From Pseudoalteromonas sp. MEBiC 03607 (GTDB taxonomy: Bacteria > Pseudomonadota > Gammaproteobacteria > Enterobacterales > Alteromonadaceae), in the NCBI RefSeq assembly GCF_004792295.1, contig NZ_SRRY01000001.1:3293501-3357500 (forward strand): a DNA stretch of 64,000 bases. The letters run 5' to 3'. The notes under the pieces are model-generated. The model ran no database searches, had not been told where the DNA came from, and saw nothing but the letters and a program-made list of their open reading frames with translations. Both the position numbers and the translations under genes were made by a program. The number at the start of each line of letters is the position of its first letter. Position 1 is the first letter of the stretch. This document shows positions 27,186 through 35,082 of the stretch, piece by piece.

Positions 27186-28073
27186 CTATGCACGAGGGTG
27201 ATGCTGCTCGTGTACCGACTTTAATCTTTCATTCGCTACATGCGTATAAATTTGTGTTGTTGATAAGTCACTATGACCTAACATCATTTGCACAACACGA
27301 AGGTCTGCCCCATGATTCAAAAGGTGCGTCGCAAAAGCATGTCTGAGCGTATGCGGTGATAATGGTGACTCTATTGCTGCCAAAATAGCATAGTGTTTGA
27401 TGCGATGCCAAAAAGTTTGTCGGGTCATGCCAATGCCCCGCTTAGACGGAAACACAAAGTCGGTAGCGTGTTTAATCATCTGCGAGCGCCCTACTTTTAA
27501 AAACTGTTCAAGCCAGTACATTGCTTCTTCACCCAAAGGGACTAATCGTTCTTTATTACCTTTACCTTTTACAAATACGACTGCTTGGCGCAGGTTTATT
27601 TGCTCCATTCTTAGCCCTACCAGCTCAGTAACACGCAGCCCGGTGGCATACAACAGTTCAAGCATGGCTTTATCGCGAAGCCCCATTGGATCTTCAATAT
27701 TAGGAGCTGCAAGCAATGCTTCTACTTCGGCTTCAGAGAGAGTTTTTGGTAACGATTGCCCCGCCTTGGGTTGTGCAATATTAACCATTGGTGAGTCGGG
27801 GATTGCTTTTTCACGCACAAAATACTGATAAAAACGCTTGAGCGCACTGATACTTCGAGCCGTGCTGCGCGACTTTAGTCCTAAATCGACACGGTATGCT
27901 AAATAAGCTTCTATATCTTCTGCTGTTACTGCAAGTAAGTCTGTGTCTTTAATAAATTGGCAAAACTTATCGAGGTCACTTCGATAAGCGGCAAGAGTAT
28001 TCTCACTGACTCCTTGTTCTAAATACAAGGTATCTAAAAAAACCTCTAAATGCTCTGCATTTTGTTCCGTCAT
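27186..28073 (-). CDS. xerD: Tyrosine recombinase XerD
   Basis: 295 residues from ATG 28073; E. coli XerD has 298. The alternative ATGs at 28121 and 28193 add an unconserved leader, and AGG four bases upstream of ATG 28073 supports it. An N-terminal core-binding domain is followed by a catalytic domain with Arg in YATGLRVTELVG, Lys in GKGNKERLVPLGEEA, HxxR in SPHTLRHAFATHLLNHGADLR, His in LGHSDLSTTQIYTHV and nucleophile Tyr in QIYTH. With XerC it resolves chromosome dimers at dif. It is divergent from fldB, as in E. coli. Confidence 0.97.
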   Translation of the reverse strand: MTEQNAEHLEVFLDTLYLEQGVSENTLAAYRSDLDKFCQFIKDTDLLAVTAEDIEAYLAYRVDLGLKSRSTARSISALKRFYQYFVREKAIPDSPMVNIAQPKAGQSLPKTLSEAEVEALLAAPNIEDPMGLRDKAMLELLYATGLRVTELVGLRMEQINLRQAVVFVKGKGNKERLVPLGEEAMYWLEQFLKVGRSQMIKHATDFVFPSKRGIGMTRQTFWHRIKHYAILAAIESPLSPHTLRHAFATHLLNHGADLRVVQMMLGHSDLSTTQIYTHVANERLKSVHEQHHPRA

Positions 28074-28241
28074 GACACCTGCTTGTGCTTGTGAAGTATT
28101 ATCCGCCACGGTTACTCTCATCCTTATCAAGGTATCAATTAAATAGGCCTTACGGTAAAATATTACCAAACTACATGAAGGTAGATACTTCAAGCGGCTT
28201 GAGTAGCTATCATATCAGGCAAACACACGGTGATAAATACG

Positions 28242-28763
28242 ATGCAGATTGGTTTATTTTATGGTTCGACTACCTGCTATACAGAAATAGCGGCAGAGAA
28301 AATTCGCGATATTATTGGGCAAGACGTTGTGAGCTTGCATAACATCAAAGATGAACCATTAAAAAATGCAGAACAATTCGATTTCGTTATCTTCGGCATT
28401 TCTACATGGGATTTTGGTGAGCTTCAAGAAGACTGGGAGTCTATCTGGGATGATATCAAAGATGTTAATCTAAATGGTAAAACAGTGGCTCTGTTTGGCA
28501 TGGGTGATCAACAAGGTTATGGTCAATGGTTCCAAGATGCTCTTGGCATGCTGCACGATGAAATTTGTGATCAAAGCATCACCTTATTAGGAAAGTGGCC
28601 AAACGATGAAAGTTACGAGTTTGAAGCATCAAAAGCGCTGACTGAAGATGGCAAACAATTTGTTGGCTTAGCCCTTGATGAAGACAGTCAATACGAACTC
28701 AGCGATGAGCGTATTGCCAACTGGGTTGAGCAAATAATGACTGAATACAGCGAAAGTTTGTAA
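28242..28763 (+). CDS. fldB: Flavodoxin FldB
   Basis: 173 residues. The FMN phosphate loop is YGSTTCYTE near the N-terminus; aromatic stacking loops occur in [15 protein letters not shown] and [18 protein letters not shown], as in long-chain flavodoxins. It carries single electrons to redox enzymes. The start is ATG 28242 with GGTGA upstream. Divergent from xerD, matching the E. coli fldB-xerD arrangement. A bidirectional terminator follows. Confidence 0.95.
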   Translation: MQIGLFYGSTTCYTEIAAEKIRDIIGQDVVSLHNIKDEPLKNAEQFDFVIFGISTWDFGELQEDWESIWDDIKDVNLNGKTVALFGMGDQQGYGQWFQDALGMLHDEICDQSITLLGKWPNDESYEFEASKALTEDGKQFVGLALDEDSQYELSDERIANWVEQIMTEYSESL

Positions 28764-28778
28764 AAGTCGCTTGTCAGG

Positions 28779-28806
28779 AAAAGCCAAGCAATGCTTGGCT
28801 TTTTTT
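28779..28806. terminator. Terminator between fldB and the DUF2147 gene
   Basis: GCCAAGC-AAT-GCTTGGC followed by seven T; the opposite side has AAAA, so it may serve both convergent genes. Confidence 0.9.
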
Positions 28807-29233
28807 ATTCAACGCGTTGCCAATATTGATTACGATAGAAAAAAGCAATATAACCACGCACTTCAAGCACCTTACCTTGTTGTTGTGGTGTCAATTTTAA
28901 GGTGTAGGTTTTGCCATTATTAGGGTCAAGAATTTCACCATCTTGCCAACTTCCATCTCCGGCATCCTTTGCGCCTTCAATAATCTGCAACCCCAAAATA
29001 GGCTGATTTTTCTTATCACCTTTACATTTTTCACAACGTGCATCTTGCTTAGCTGGATTCAATATTTTTTCAACATTGCCAACCAGCACGCCGTTTTGTT
29101 CACTAATACGCACGAGTGATTTCGCTTCATTCGTTTCTTCATCAATTGTTTTCCAAAGCCCTACCGGGCTGATTGCTGCAGCGCATAGTTGAGAAAATAA
29201 CATCGCAGCGAGTACAAACGCTAAACGGAACAT
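28805..29233 (-). CDS. DUF2147 family secreted protein
   Basis: 142 residues with a signal peptide (1-19, CAAA). It matches DUF2147 proteins: ISPVGLWKTIDEETNEAKSLVRI at the mature N-terminus, CEKCKGDKKNQPILGLQII, the DGSWQDGEILDPNNGKTY core and the LEVRGYIAFFYRNQYWQR end. The family is a small periplasmic beta-barrel with unknown ligand. Its two Cys (CEKC) are typical of the family. The stop overlaps the fldB terminator. Confidence 0.85.
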   Translation of the reverse strand: MFRLAFVLAAMLFSQLCAAAISPVGLWKTIDEETNEAKSLVRISEQNGVLVGNVEKILNPAKQDARCEKCKGDKKNQPILGLQIIEGAKDAGDGSWQDGEILDPNNGKTYTLKLTPQQQGKVLEVRGYIAFFYRNQYWQRVE

Positions 29234-29336
29234 AGATCACCTACTTTATTAAGAATTTATTACTACAATTAATTTTTTTAGACGCATCATTTTGTTATGC
29301 TTGAGGTGGATGGATAACCAATTGAAAGGATACACA

Positions 29337-29768
29337 ATGAAACAATTCACTTTAGTGACTGGTGATGTTATTCAATATGACAATCATCAAATTAACCCAC
29401 TTCACGCCAAAGGCGAAATTACAGTAAATAGCCTTAACGAACAAGTATTTATACCACAAAGCGTGAAAACAGCGAATGAACTAGGCAAACTTAAAGATAA
29501 CCTATTTAACATCGAAAAATTATTACACTCTGGTTATGCCGATCCCTATCCCAGCATTCGTGTATTAATTGAAACCACGCAACCACTGCCTGACATAACG
29601 GGACTGAACATCAAACGACAATTTAATATCATCAACTTTTGTAGTGCTGATATTGATAAACAACATTGTAAAAGAGTACTAGATGCTTTACTTAAACTTG
29701 AATATGTTCAGCAAATTCAACTTGATGAGGTGATACAATTACGTCCACCTGCGATTCCCGAACAGTAA
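29337..29768 (+). CDS. Hypothetical protein
   Basis: 143 residues from ATG 29337 (AAAGGA six bases upstream). No signal peptide or membrane segment. It begins MKQFTLVTGDVIQYDN and has a VFIPQSVKTANELGKLKDNLF helix. I do not recognise the family. Good ribosome site and ordinary composition argue it is real. It lies convergent with trmN6. Confidence 0.6.
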   Translation: MKQFTLVTGDVIQYDNHQINPLHAKGEITVNSLNEQVFIPQSVKTANELGKLKDNLFNIEKLLHSGYADPYPSIRVLIETTQPLPDITGLNIKRQFNIINFCSADIDKQHCKRVLDALLKLEYVQQIQLDEVIQLRPPAIPEQ

Positions 29769-29797
29769 TTAGAATCGCCAAAAATCTTATATTAGCG

Positions 29798-30496
29798 TTA
29801 CATTTTCAAATAAAAGGCTTTGCAAAGCCTTTGATAATCGGCGCTGTAACTACCATCCTGAGCATGAATAACCAACTGCGATTTTTTGCACTCTATAGCC
29901 TGTTGGCTAAATAACATTAAGCAGCGGCTCGGCGCTTTTTTGGGCGTTGTTTGAATCAAACATTGTTGATTTAAATGCCAACCTAATTGCTTTGCAATAG
30001 CAATAAATTGCTCAGCTTCCGGACAAGGTAAAATAACATTCAACAACGTTTTGTCATGACTAAGCCTGCTACATGCAGCTATTAATTCGTTAAAACTAAG
30101 GCCATCAGAATGACGTGCAGCATTACGCGGCGCATTCTCTCCTTTGAGGCTGGCGTTAAAATATGGCGGGTTAGTGATGATAACATCAACGGGCTCTGGT
30201 GAATCAAATGACTGCACGGCACCTTGATAAAGACGGATATCTGACCACGGGCTATTGGTAAAATTAGCGCGGGCGTCGATACAGGCATCATGATCAATCT
30301 CGATCGCCATCACTGTTGCTTGTGGCGCTCGCTGTTTTGCCATTAAGGCCAGCAGCCCTGTTCCAGTCCCTATGTCTAATATACGTGTGGCGTTAGTAAG
30401 AGTGGCCCATGCGCCTAACAAAATGCCATCCGTTGACACCTTCATTGCAGCACGAGTTTGCTCCACCGAAAATTGTTTAAACACAAAGCCTGACAT
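29798..30496 (-). CDS. trmN6: tRNA1(Val) (adenine(37)-N6)-methyltransferase
   Basis: 232 residues with a Rossmann methyltransferase fold: SAM motif ILDIGTGTGLLALMAKQRAP, acidic MAIEIDHDAC, and the N6-adenine NPPY motif (VDVIITNPPYFNASLKG). It begins FVFKQFSVEQTRAAMKVSTDGILLGAWA, diagnostic of YfiC/TrmN6, which methylates A37 of tRNA1-Val. Divergent from srmB, as in E. coli. Confidence 0.93.
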   Translation of the reverse strand: MSGFVFKQFSVEQTRAAMKVSTDGILLGAWATLTNATRILDIGTGTGLLALMAKQRAPQATVMAIEIDHDACIDARANFTNSPWSDIRLYQGAVQSFDSPEPVDVIITNPPYFNASLKGENAPRNAARHSDGLSFNELIAACSRLSHDKTLLNVILPCPEAEQFIAIAKQLGWHLNQQCLIQTTPKKAPSRCLMLFSQQAIECKKSQLVIHAQDGSYSADYQRLCKAFYLKM

Positions 30497-30511
30497 TTTT
30501 TCACCTTTTCA

Positions 30512-30540
30512 TTCACCACAGCCGCGTTAACGCGTATAAT
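30512..30540 (+). promoter_or_regulatory. Probable srmB promoter
   Basis: TTCACC (-35-like) and perfect TATAAT (-10) with a 17-base spacer, 33 bases before the srmB ATG. Confidence 0.55.
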
Positions 30541-30572
30541 TAGGCCTAATTGTCCTCTATTTACGTCACTCT

Positions 30573-31805
30573 ATGCAATTTTCTGAATTTGATATCGATA
30601 ACAAGCTGTTAAATGCCATTAATAAAATGGGTTTTGATACACCAACCAGTATTCAACAACAAGCGATCCCTGAAGCGCTAAGAGGCCGCGATATTTTAGC
30701 ATCTGCGCCAACTGGTACTGGTAAAACAGCCGCTTTTTTGATCCCTGCAATTCAATACTTGCTTGATTTCCCTCGTCGCGATCCTGGCTTTGCTCGCGTG
30801 CTGATCATGACACCGACTCGTGAATTGGCTTATCAAATTCATGAACAATGTGAATTACTTGCTGCGCAAACACACCTCAAAATTGGTGTAGTAACCGGCG
30901 GTATTAACTACGGGACACATAAAGAAATTTTCGAGAGTAATAACGACATTTTAATTGCCACGCCAGGGCGCTTAATGGAATACCTCGAAACTGAGAATTT
31001 CCATGCTGAGAATGTTGAACTGCTTATTCTTGATGAAGCTGATCGCATGCTAGACATGGGTTTTCGTAAAGAAATGCTGCGAATTTGTGACGAAGCACGT
31101 AATCGTCGCCAATGTTTCTTATTCTCAGCAACACTTGAAGGCGACAGCGTTGAGTTATTTGCAGAACGAATTTTAAATGACCCTGCATTACTTGAAGCAG
31201 AGTCAACCCGAAAAGAGAAAGCTAAAATTCATCAGTGGGTTCATCTAGCTGATGACTATAACCATAAACTAAAAATGTTGGTTGAGATCCTAAACGGTGA
31301 AGACATACATAAAGCAATCGTGTTTGTTAAAACCCGTGAACGCTTAGAAACCTTGATTGGTGAGCTTAACAACGAAGGGTTACGCGTTGCATGGCTACGT
31401 GGTGAAATGCCACAAGACAAACGCATGAAAGCGATGGAGAACTTTCACTCTGGTCGCAATAATATCTTAGTGGCAACCGATGTTGCTGCACGTGGCATTG
31501 ATGTCGCCGATATTAGTCATGTTATTAACTTTGATATGCCGCGTACTGCAGATATCTATGTACACCGCATTGGCCGTACTGGCCGCGCTGGCAAAAAAGG
31601 GATTGCGATTTCATTTATTGAAGCTCACGATGTGGCTATTCTGGGCAAGGTTGAACGCTACATTGAGCAAAAGCTTAAACGTCGCGTAATTAAAGGTATT
31701 GAGCCTCAACACAAAGAAGCAAAGATCCCATCTAAAAAGAAAAAAGATCCTGCAAAGATCAAGGCTAAGAAAAAAGCCAAAGCAAAAGTAAAAAAGAAAA
31801 AATAG
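30573..31805 (+). CDS. srmB: DEAD-box RNA helicase SrmB
   Basis: 410 residues. Helicase motifs are all present: Q motif, APTGTGKTAAF (I), PTREL (Ia), TPGR (Ib), DEAD (LILDEADRMLDMGF), SAT, then the second RecA domain with VATDVAARGID and HRIGRTGRAGKKG. A Lys-rich tail (KKKKDPAKIKAKKKAKAKVKKKK) replaces the longer E. coli tail. SrmB helps assemble the 50S subunit. The pairing with divergent trmN6 supports SrmB over other DEAD proteins. Confidence 0.93.
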   Translation: MQFSEFDIDNKLLNAINKMGFDTPTSIQQQAIPEALRGRDILASAPTGTGKTAAFLIPAIQYLLDFPRRDPGFARVLIMTPTRELAYQIHEQCELLAAQTHLKIGVVTGGINYGTHKEIFESNNDILIATPGRLMEYLETENFHAENVELLILDEADRMLDMGFRKEMLRICDEARNRRQCFLFSATLEGDSVELFAERILNDPALLEAESTRKEKAKIHQWVHLADDYNHKLKMLVEILNGEDIHKAIVFVKTRERLETLIGELNNEGLRVAWLRGEMPQDKRMKAMENFHSGRNNILVATDVAARGIDVADISHVINFDMPRTADIYVHRIGRTGRAGKKGIAISFIEAHDVAILGKVERYIEQKLKRRVIKGIEPQHKEAKIPSKKKKDPAKIKAKKKAKAKVKKKK

Positions 31806-31822
31806 CTTAATATCTTTACTTG

Positions 31823-31849
31823 AAAATGCCGAGCTCGTCTCGGCATTTT
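31823..31849 (+). terminator. Terminator after srmB
   Basis: AAAATGCCGAG-CTCGT-CTCGGCATTTT: an 11-base stem. Confidence 0.8.
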
Positions 31850-32001
31850 GCTCTCAGCTGCATGTACTTTTTTACTAATTACTGTGTAATTAGTTCATAC
31901 CTTTTAACCTATCAAGCATAAAATCACTTTATAATCATAAACTTAAAATTGGAATGATAATTGTAACTGGTTCTGCAACAGAGTCTTCGCGAGGGAATCG
32001 T

Positions 32002-32340
32002 ATGAACCGCTTTAAATTAACCGTAGTACTGATCTCATTAAGTTGTTTATTTTTACTAGCTTGTGCGACAAAGGTGAGTGCAAATACCAGTGTTTTAACA
32101 TCAAGCACATCAGCACAACCTAGATTGCAACAATATGCTTTGCAGAAACTTACCAGCAACCCTAACTTTACTATTTCTAATCTACAGGTGATTGTAGAGG
32201 GTGATACGGTTGAGCTTATCGGCTCTACCAAGACAGGATTTCAACGTGCTTTAGCACAAAAGTTTTTGGAGCATAACCGAGGCATCCGAAAAGTTAAAAA
32301 CAACCTTAAAGTAAGCTCACAAGACGGAACAACACTTTAA
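32002..32340 (+). CDS. BON-domain lipoprotein
   Basis: 112 residues from ATG 32002 (GAGG ribosome site). Lipobox FLLAC. The mature part is a single BON-like domain: LQQYALQKLTSNPNF...ISNLQVIVEGDTVELIGSTKTGFQRALAQKFLEHNRGIRKVKNNLKV, with the G of the SVEGxVxLxG pattern. BON domains of the OsmY kind are thought to bind membrane lipids in the periplasm. An earlier in-frame ATG at 31954 would break the signal peptide. Confidence 0.75.
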   Translation: MNRFKLTVVLISLSCLFLLACATKVSANTSVLTSSTSAQPRLQQYALQKLTSNPNFTISNLQVIVEGDTVELIGSTKTGFQRALAQKFLEHNRGIRKVKNNLKVSSQDGTTL

Positions 32341-32359
32341 GGTTGTCTGCACCTTAGCC

Positions 32360-33292
32360 TTATTTACCGCTTGCTTGAAGGTTAATAAATTTGGCAAGTT
32401 CTTCAGGTTGTCCCATTAGCGCCATAATTTGCTGATTGATTTGCATCATAGACTGACCTTCTGGCAAGTTTGCCGAAACCGAGAATGATGATAAGCCTTG
32501 AGCAAAATTAGTAATAGCAGTCTCTAAGTCAGTGCTAACCGGCGCTTGTTGTAACTGCATAGCAACAACCTGCTGGAACTGTTCATGAGTCATACCTTGC
32601 GCTTGCAAGAAGCTCTCTACAACCGCTTTTAACTCACCTTCATCTGCAACTGACAGTGAAATACTTCGTGGCTCTAACTGGCTCATGGCCGCCATCATTT
32701 TTGATTGCTGCTGCAGTTGCTGCTCTAATGTGAGCTGGCCATTTTGTGTTGAGTTTTGCATCTTGCTGATAGCCAATGACGCTTCCATTAAAGGAGTTGA
32801 TTTCGCCAACCCTAAATTAAAGTGAACATCGGCCACTTCATTTGCAGTCACGTTAACTGCAAACGCACTATCACCAGAGTCTTTATTGTAATCTAGCGAA
32901 GACTTAACGTTATAGCTTGTAGACGCTAATTTGTTGTTGGCGTTTTGCGGTAACTGAGCGAGGAAATCATCACTGAATCGAAAGTTTGTCATCACAAACC
33001 CAGTATGAGGTGGAATGCTGTCTTGCTCATAACCTGATACTTCAATCGTATCTATGGTTGCAATAGCTTCATTGCTATCAAGGCTTTGTACTTTGATACC
33101 CGAAAGCTCCATGCTGCTATCAAAAACACTCGCTGAAATATCGCTATAAGTAATATCTACACCACTTTGTGTTGATAAAGCACTCAGCTGCTGATCAACC
33201 ACTGTTTTCACTTCCTGTGTCACAGCATAGTTTGCGTAAGCTACGCCACCGACTGCCGCAGCAACAACCGCCGCAATAATTAACTTCTTCAT
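32360..33292 (-). CDS. Hypothetical secreted or membrane-tethered protein, DUF945-like
   Basis: 310 residues with an N-terminal signal or anchor (KLIIAAVVAAAVGGVAYANYAV), then a long soluble periplasmic part rich in Gln, Ser and Ala. The layout recalls DUF945 (YdgA-like) or AsmA-like proteins: an early QSGVDITYSDISASVFDSSMELSGIKV segment where such proteins have repeated beta strands. I am not sure of the family. Role unknown, possibly envelope maintenance. Upstream of it lies radA on the same strand, with a 50-base gap. Confidence 0.55.
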   Translation of the reverse strand: MKKLIIAAVVAAAVGGVAYANYAVTQEVKTVVDQQLSALSTQSGVDITYSDISASVFDSSMELSGIKVQSLDSNEAIATIDTIEVSGYEQDSIPPHTGFVMTNFRFSDDFLAQLPQNANNKLASTSYNVKSSLDYNKDSGDSAFAVNVTANEVADVHFNLGLAKSTPLMEASLAISKMQNSTQNGQLTLEQQLQQQSKMMAAMSQLEPRSISLSVADEGELKAVVESFLQAQGMTHEQFQQVVAMQLQQAPVSTDLETAITNFAQGLSSFSVSANLPEGQSMMQINQQIMALMGQPEELAKFINLQASGK

Positions 33293-33342
33293 TTTATTTC
33301 CTTTAATTGGTGTAAATTTTTTATCAGTGTATCAAATTGTGT

Positions 33343-34728
33343 TTAGTTAATTAACGACAGTAATTCATGCACAGTTTTCACTGGGGTAATTTTTGCGCCT
33401 AAGCCTTCCATTGATTTATGGTAATTACGATAAGGAATAAAGATTTCAGTAAAGCCATGTTGCGCCGCTTCTTTAACTCGAGGTACGCCACTGTCTATTG
33501 GTCTTACATCACCATTTAAACTCAACTCGCCCATAATACAAGTAGTCCGTGGCACCACAAACTCATTCAAACTACTTAAAAGTGCTGTAACTAACGCTAA
33601 ATCAATGCAGGTTTCTGACTCATCAATTTTTAAACCACCAACTATATTAAAAAACGTATCATGGAAGATTTTTGTTTTAGTGTGTTTTCGTAAAATCCCC
33701 GTGAGCATCTTGATACGATTCATGTTTAAACCAACACACACTCGTTGAGGGAATTCAGCTTCGGTTTCTGTGGTTAGACATTGAATTTCGAGTAGTAAGT
33801 TACGATTGCCTTTACGAATACAAGTAATCGCAGAGCCCGGCGACTCAGTCGTTGAGCCTGATAGGAAGATTTCGCTCGGATTATCAACGCTCAGCATACC
33901 TCGCTCACACATTCTAAAAATGCCCACAGTGTCGATATCGCCAAAACGGTTTTTATTGGCACGTAATGTCCTTACTTGCCCATCATTGGTGTCAATGTGT
34001 AATAACGCATCAACAATGTGTACTAAGGTTTGTGGCCCAGCAATTTCGTTATTTTTGTTTACGTGAGCGATAATAAACATGGTCACATCATTTTGCTTAC
34101 AATATTGCGTGAGCGCCTGAGCCGCACTTTTCACTTGTGAAGGTGACCCTGGAGTACCATTTGCCGTTTCTGTTACAACAGCCTGAATTGAGTCGATAAC
34201 AGCAAACTTTATTTTATTTTTATCAAGTTCTTCAATGATTGCTTCAACGCTGGTTTCAGATAGTAAGTACAGCTCATCTTCGTTGTAATCTAGGCGTAAG
34301 CGGTTAACCCGATTTTTAAACTGTGATAATGACTCTTCTGCTGTACAGTATAAAGACGGCATTACTTTTGACATACGTGCAACTAAATCTGACAACAAGG
34401 TGGTTTTACCTGCTCCTGGATCCCCAGAAATTATATTCACTGAGCCTGTGGTCACGCCGCCACTTAATACCCTGTCTAATTCACCAATTTCTGTGAGGCG
34501 CTTTTCAGCTTCAGTGGTTGCAACTTCATTTATTTTTTTTGAACCGCCGCCCACATTACCGGCATAGCCTGCAATTGCAGCTCGACTAGCAGCTTGCTTT
34601 GACTGCCCTGCTGACGGTTTAAACTCTGCAAGGGTATTCCATGCACCACATTTACACTGCCCTTGCCAGCGCTGATAATTCATGCCGCACTCAGTGCAGA
34701 CAAATTCGATTTTTGCTGATTTTGCCAT
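33343..34728 (-). CDS. radA: DNA repair protein RadA
   Basis: 461 residues. N-terminal zinc finger CTECGMNYQRWQGQCKCGAW, RecA-like ATPase with Walker A GDPGAGKTT, the RadA signature KNRFG (RTLRANKNRFGDIDTVGIF) and a C-terminal Lon-like domain (IMGELSLNGDVRP). It drives branch migration in recombination. In E. coli radA follows serB; here the PilZ gene separates them. Confidence 0.97.
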   Translation of the reverse strand: MAKSAKIEFVCTECGMNYQRWQGQCKCGAWNTLAEFKPSAGQSKQAASRAAIAGYAGNVGGGSKKINEVATTEAEKRLTEIGELDRVLSGGVTTGSVNIISGDPGAGKTTLLSDLVARMSKVMPSLYCTAEESLSQFKNRVNRLRLDYNEDELYLLSETSVEAIIEELDKNKIKFAVIDSIQAVVTETANGTPGSPSQVKSAAQALTQYCKQNDVTMFIIAHVNKNNEIAGPQTLVHIVDALLHIDTNDGQVRTLRANKNRFGDIDTVGIFRMCERGMLSVDNPSEIFLSGSTTESPGSAITCIRKGNRNLLLEIQCLTTETEAEFPQRVCVGLNMNRIKMLTGILRKHTKTKIFHDTFFNIVGGLKIDESETCIDLALVTALLSSLNEFVVPRTTCIMGELSLNGDVRPIDSGVPRVKEAAQHGFTEIFIPYRNYHKSMEGLGAKITPVKTVHELLSLIN

Positions 34729-35082
34729 TCGGCCTTACCTGTTTGGATAGCTGGTATTTACTGAACCACTATTTTCAAGCATCTGGTAGACAAAGTAAAA
34801 CTGACTACTAAGGTAATTGATGTATAGTAGATTTAAAAACATCGAAGATAATACATGGTAACTTGCTCCCTATCGAGCTTCTTATATGTTAACTGTTGAC
34901 TAAAGAACAAGTTAAGGGCACAGTTTTTGCTTAATAATAAATACCAGAGAACTTGCCATTTTATTGGCTAGTACTTATAACAATAACTAATAAAACAACA
35001 AAGTAATTACTACTCGCGTAGTGAGCTGCAAAACACCGCCGAGTAATACTACGTTATTTGATAGACAGTGATGGTTTTATAA
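34729..35082. other. Intergenic region between radA and the PilZ gene
   Basis: AT-rich DNA carrying both divergent promoters. I see no hairpin, no long inverted repeat and no operator-like repeat; the PilZ-protein ATG lacks a strong ribosome site. Confidence 0.3.

Noticed and set aside
32360..33292. AsmA-family assignment
   Set aside because: Similarity is only in general layout; left as DUF945-like hypothetical with low confidence.
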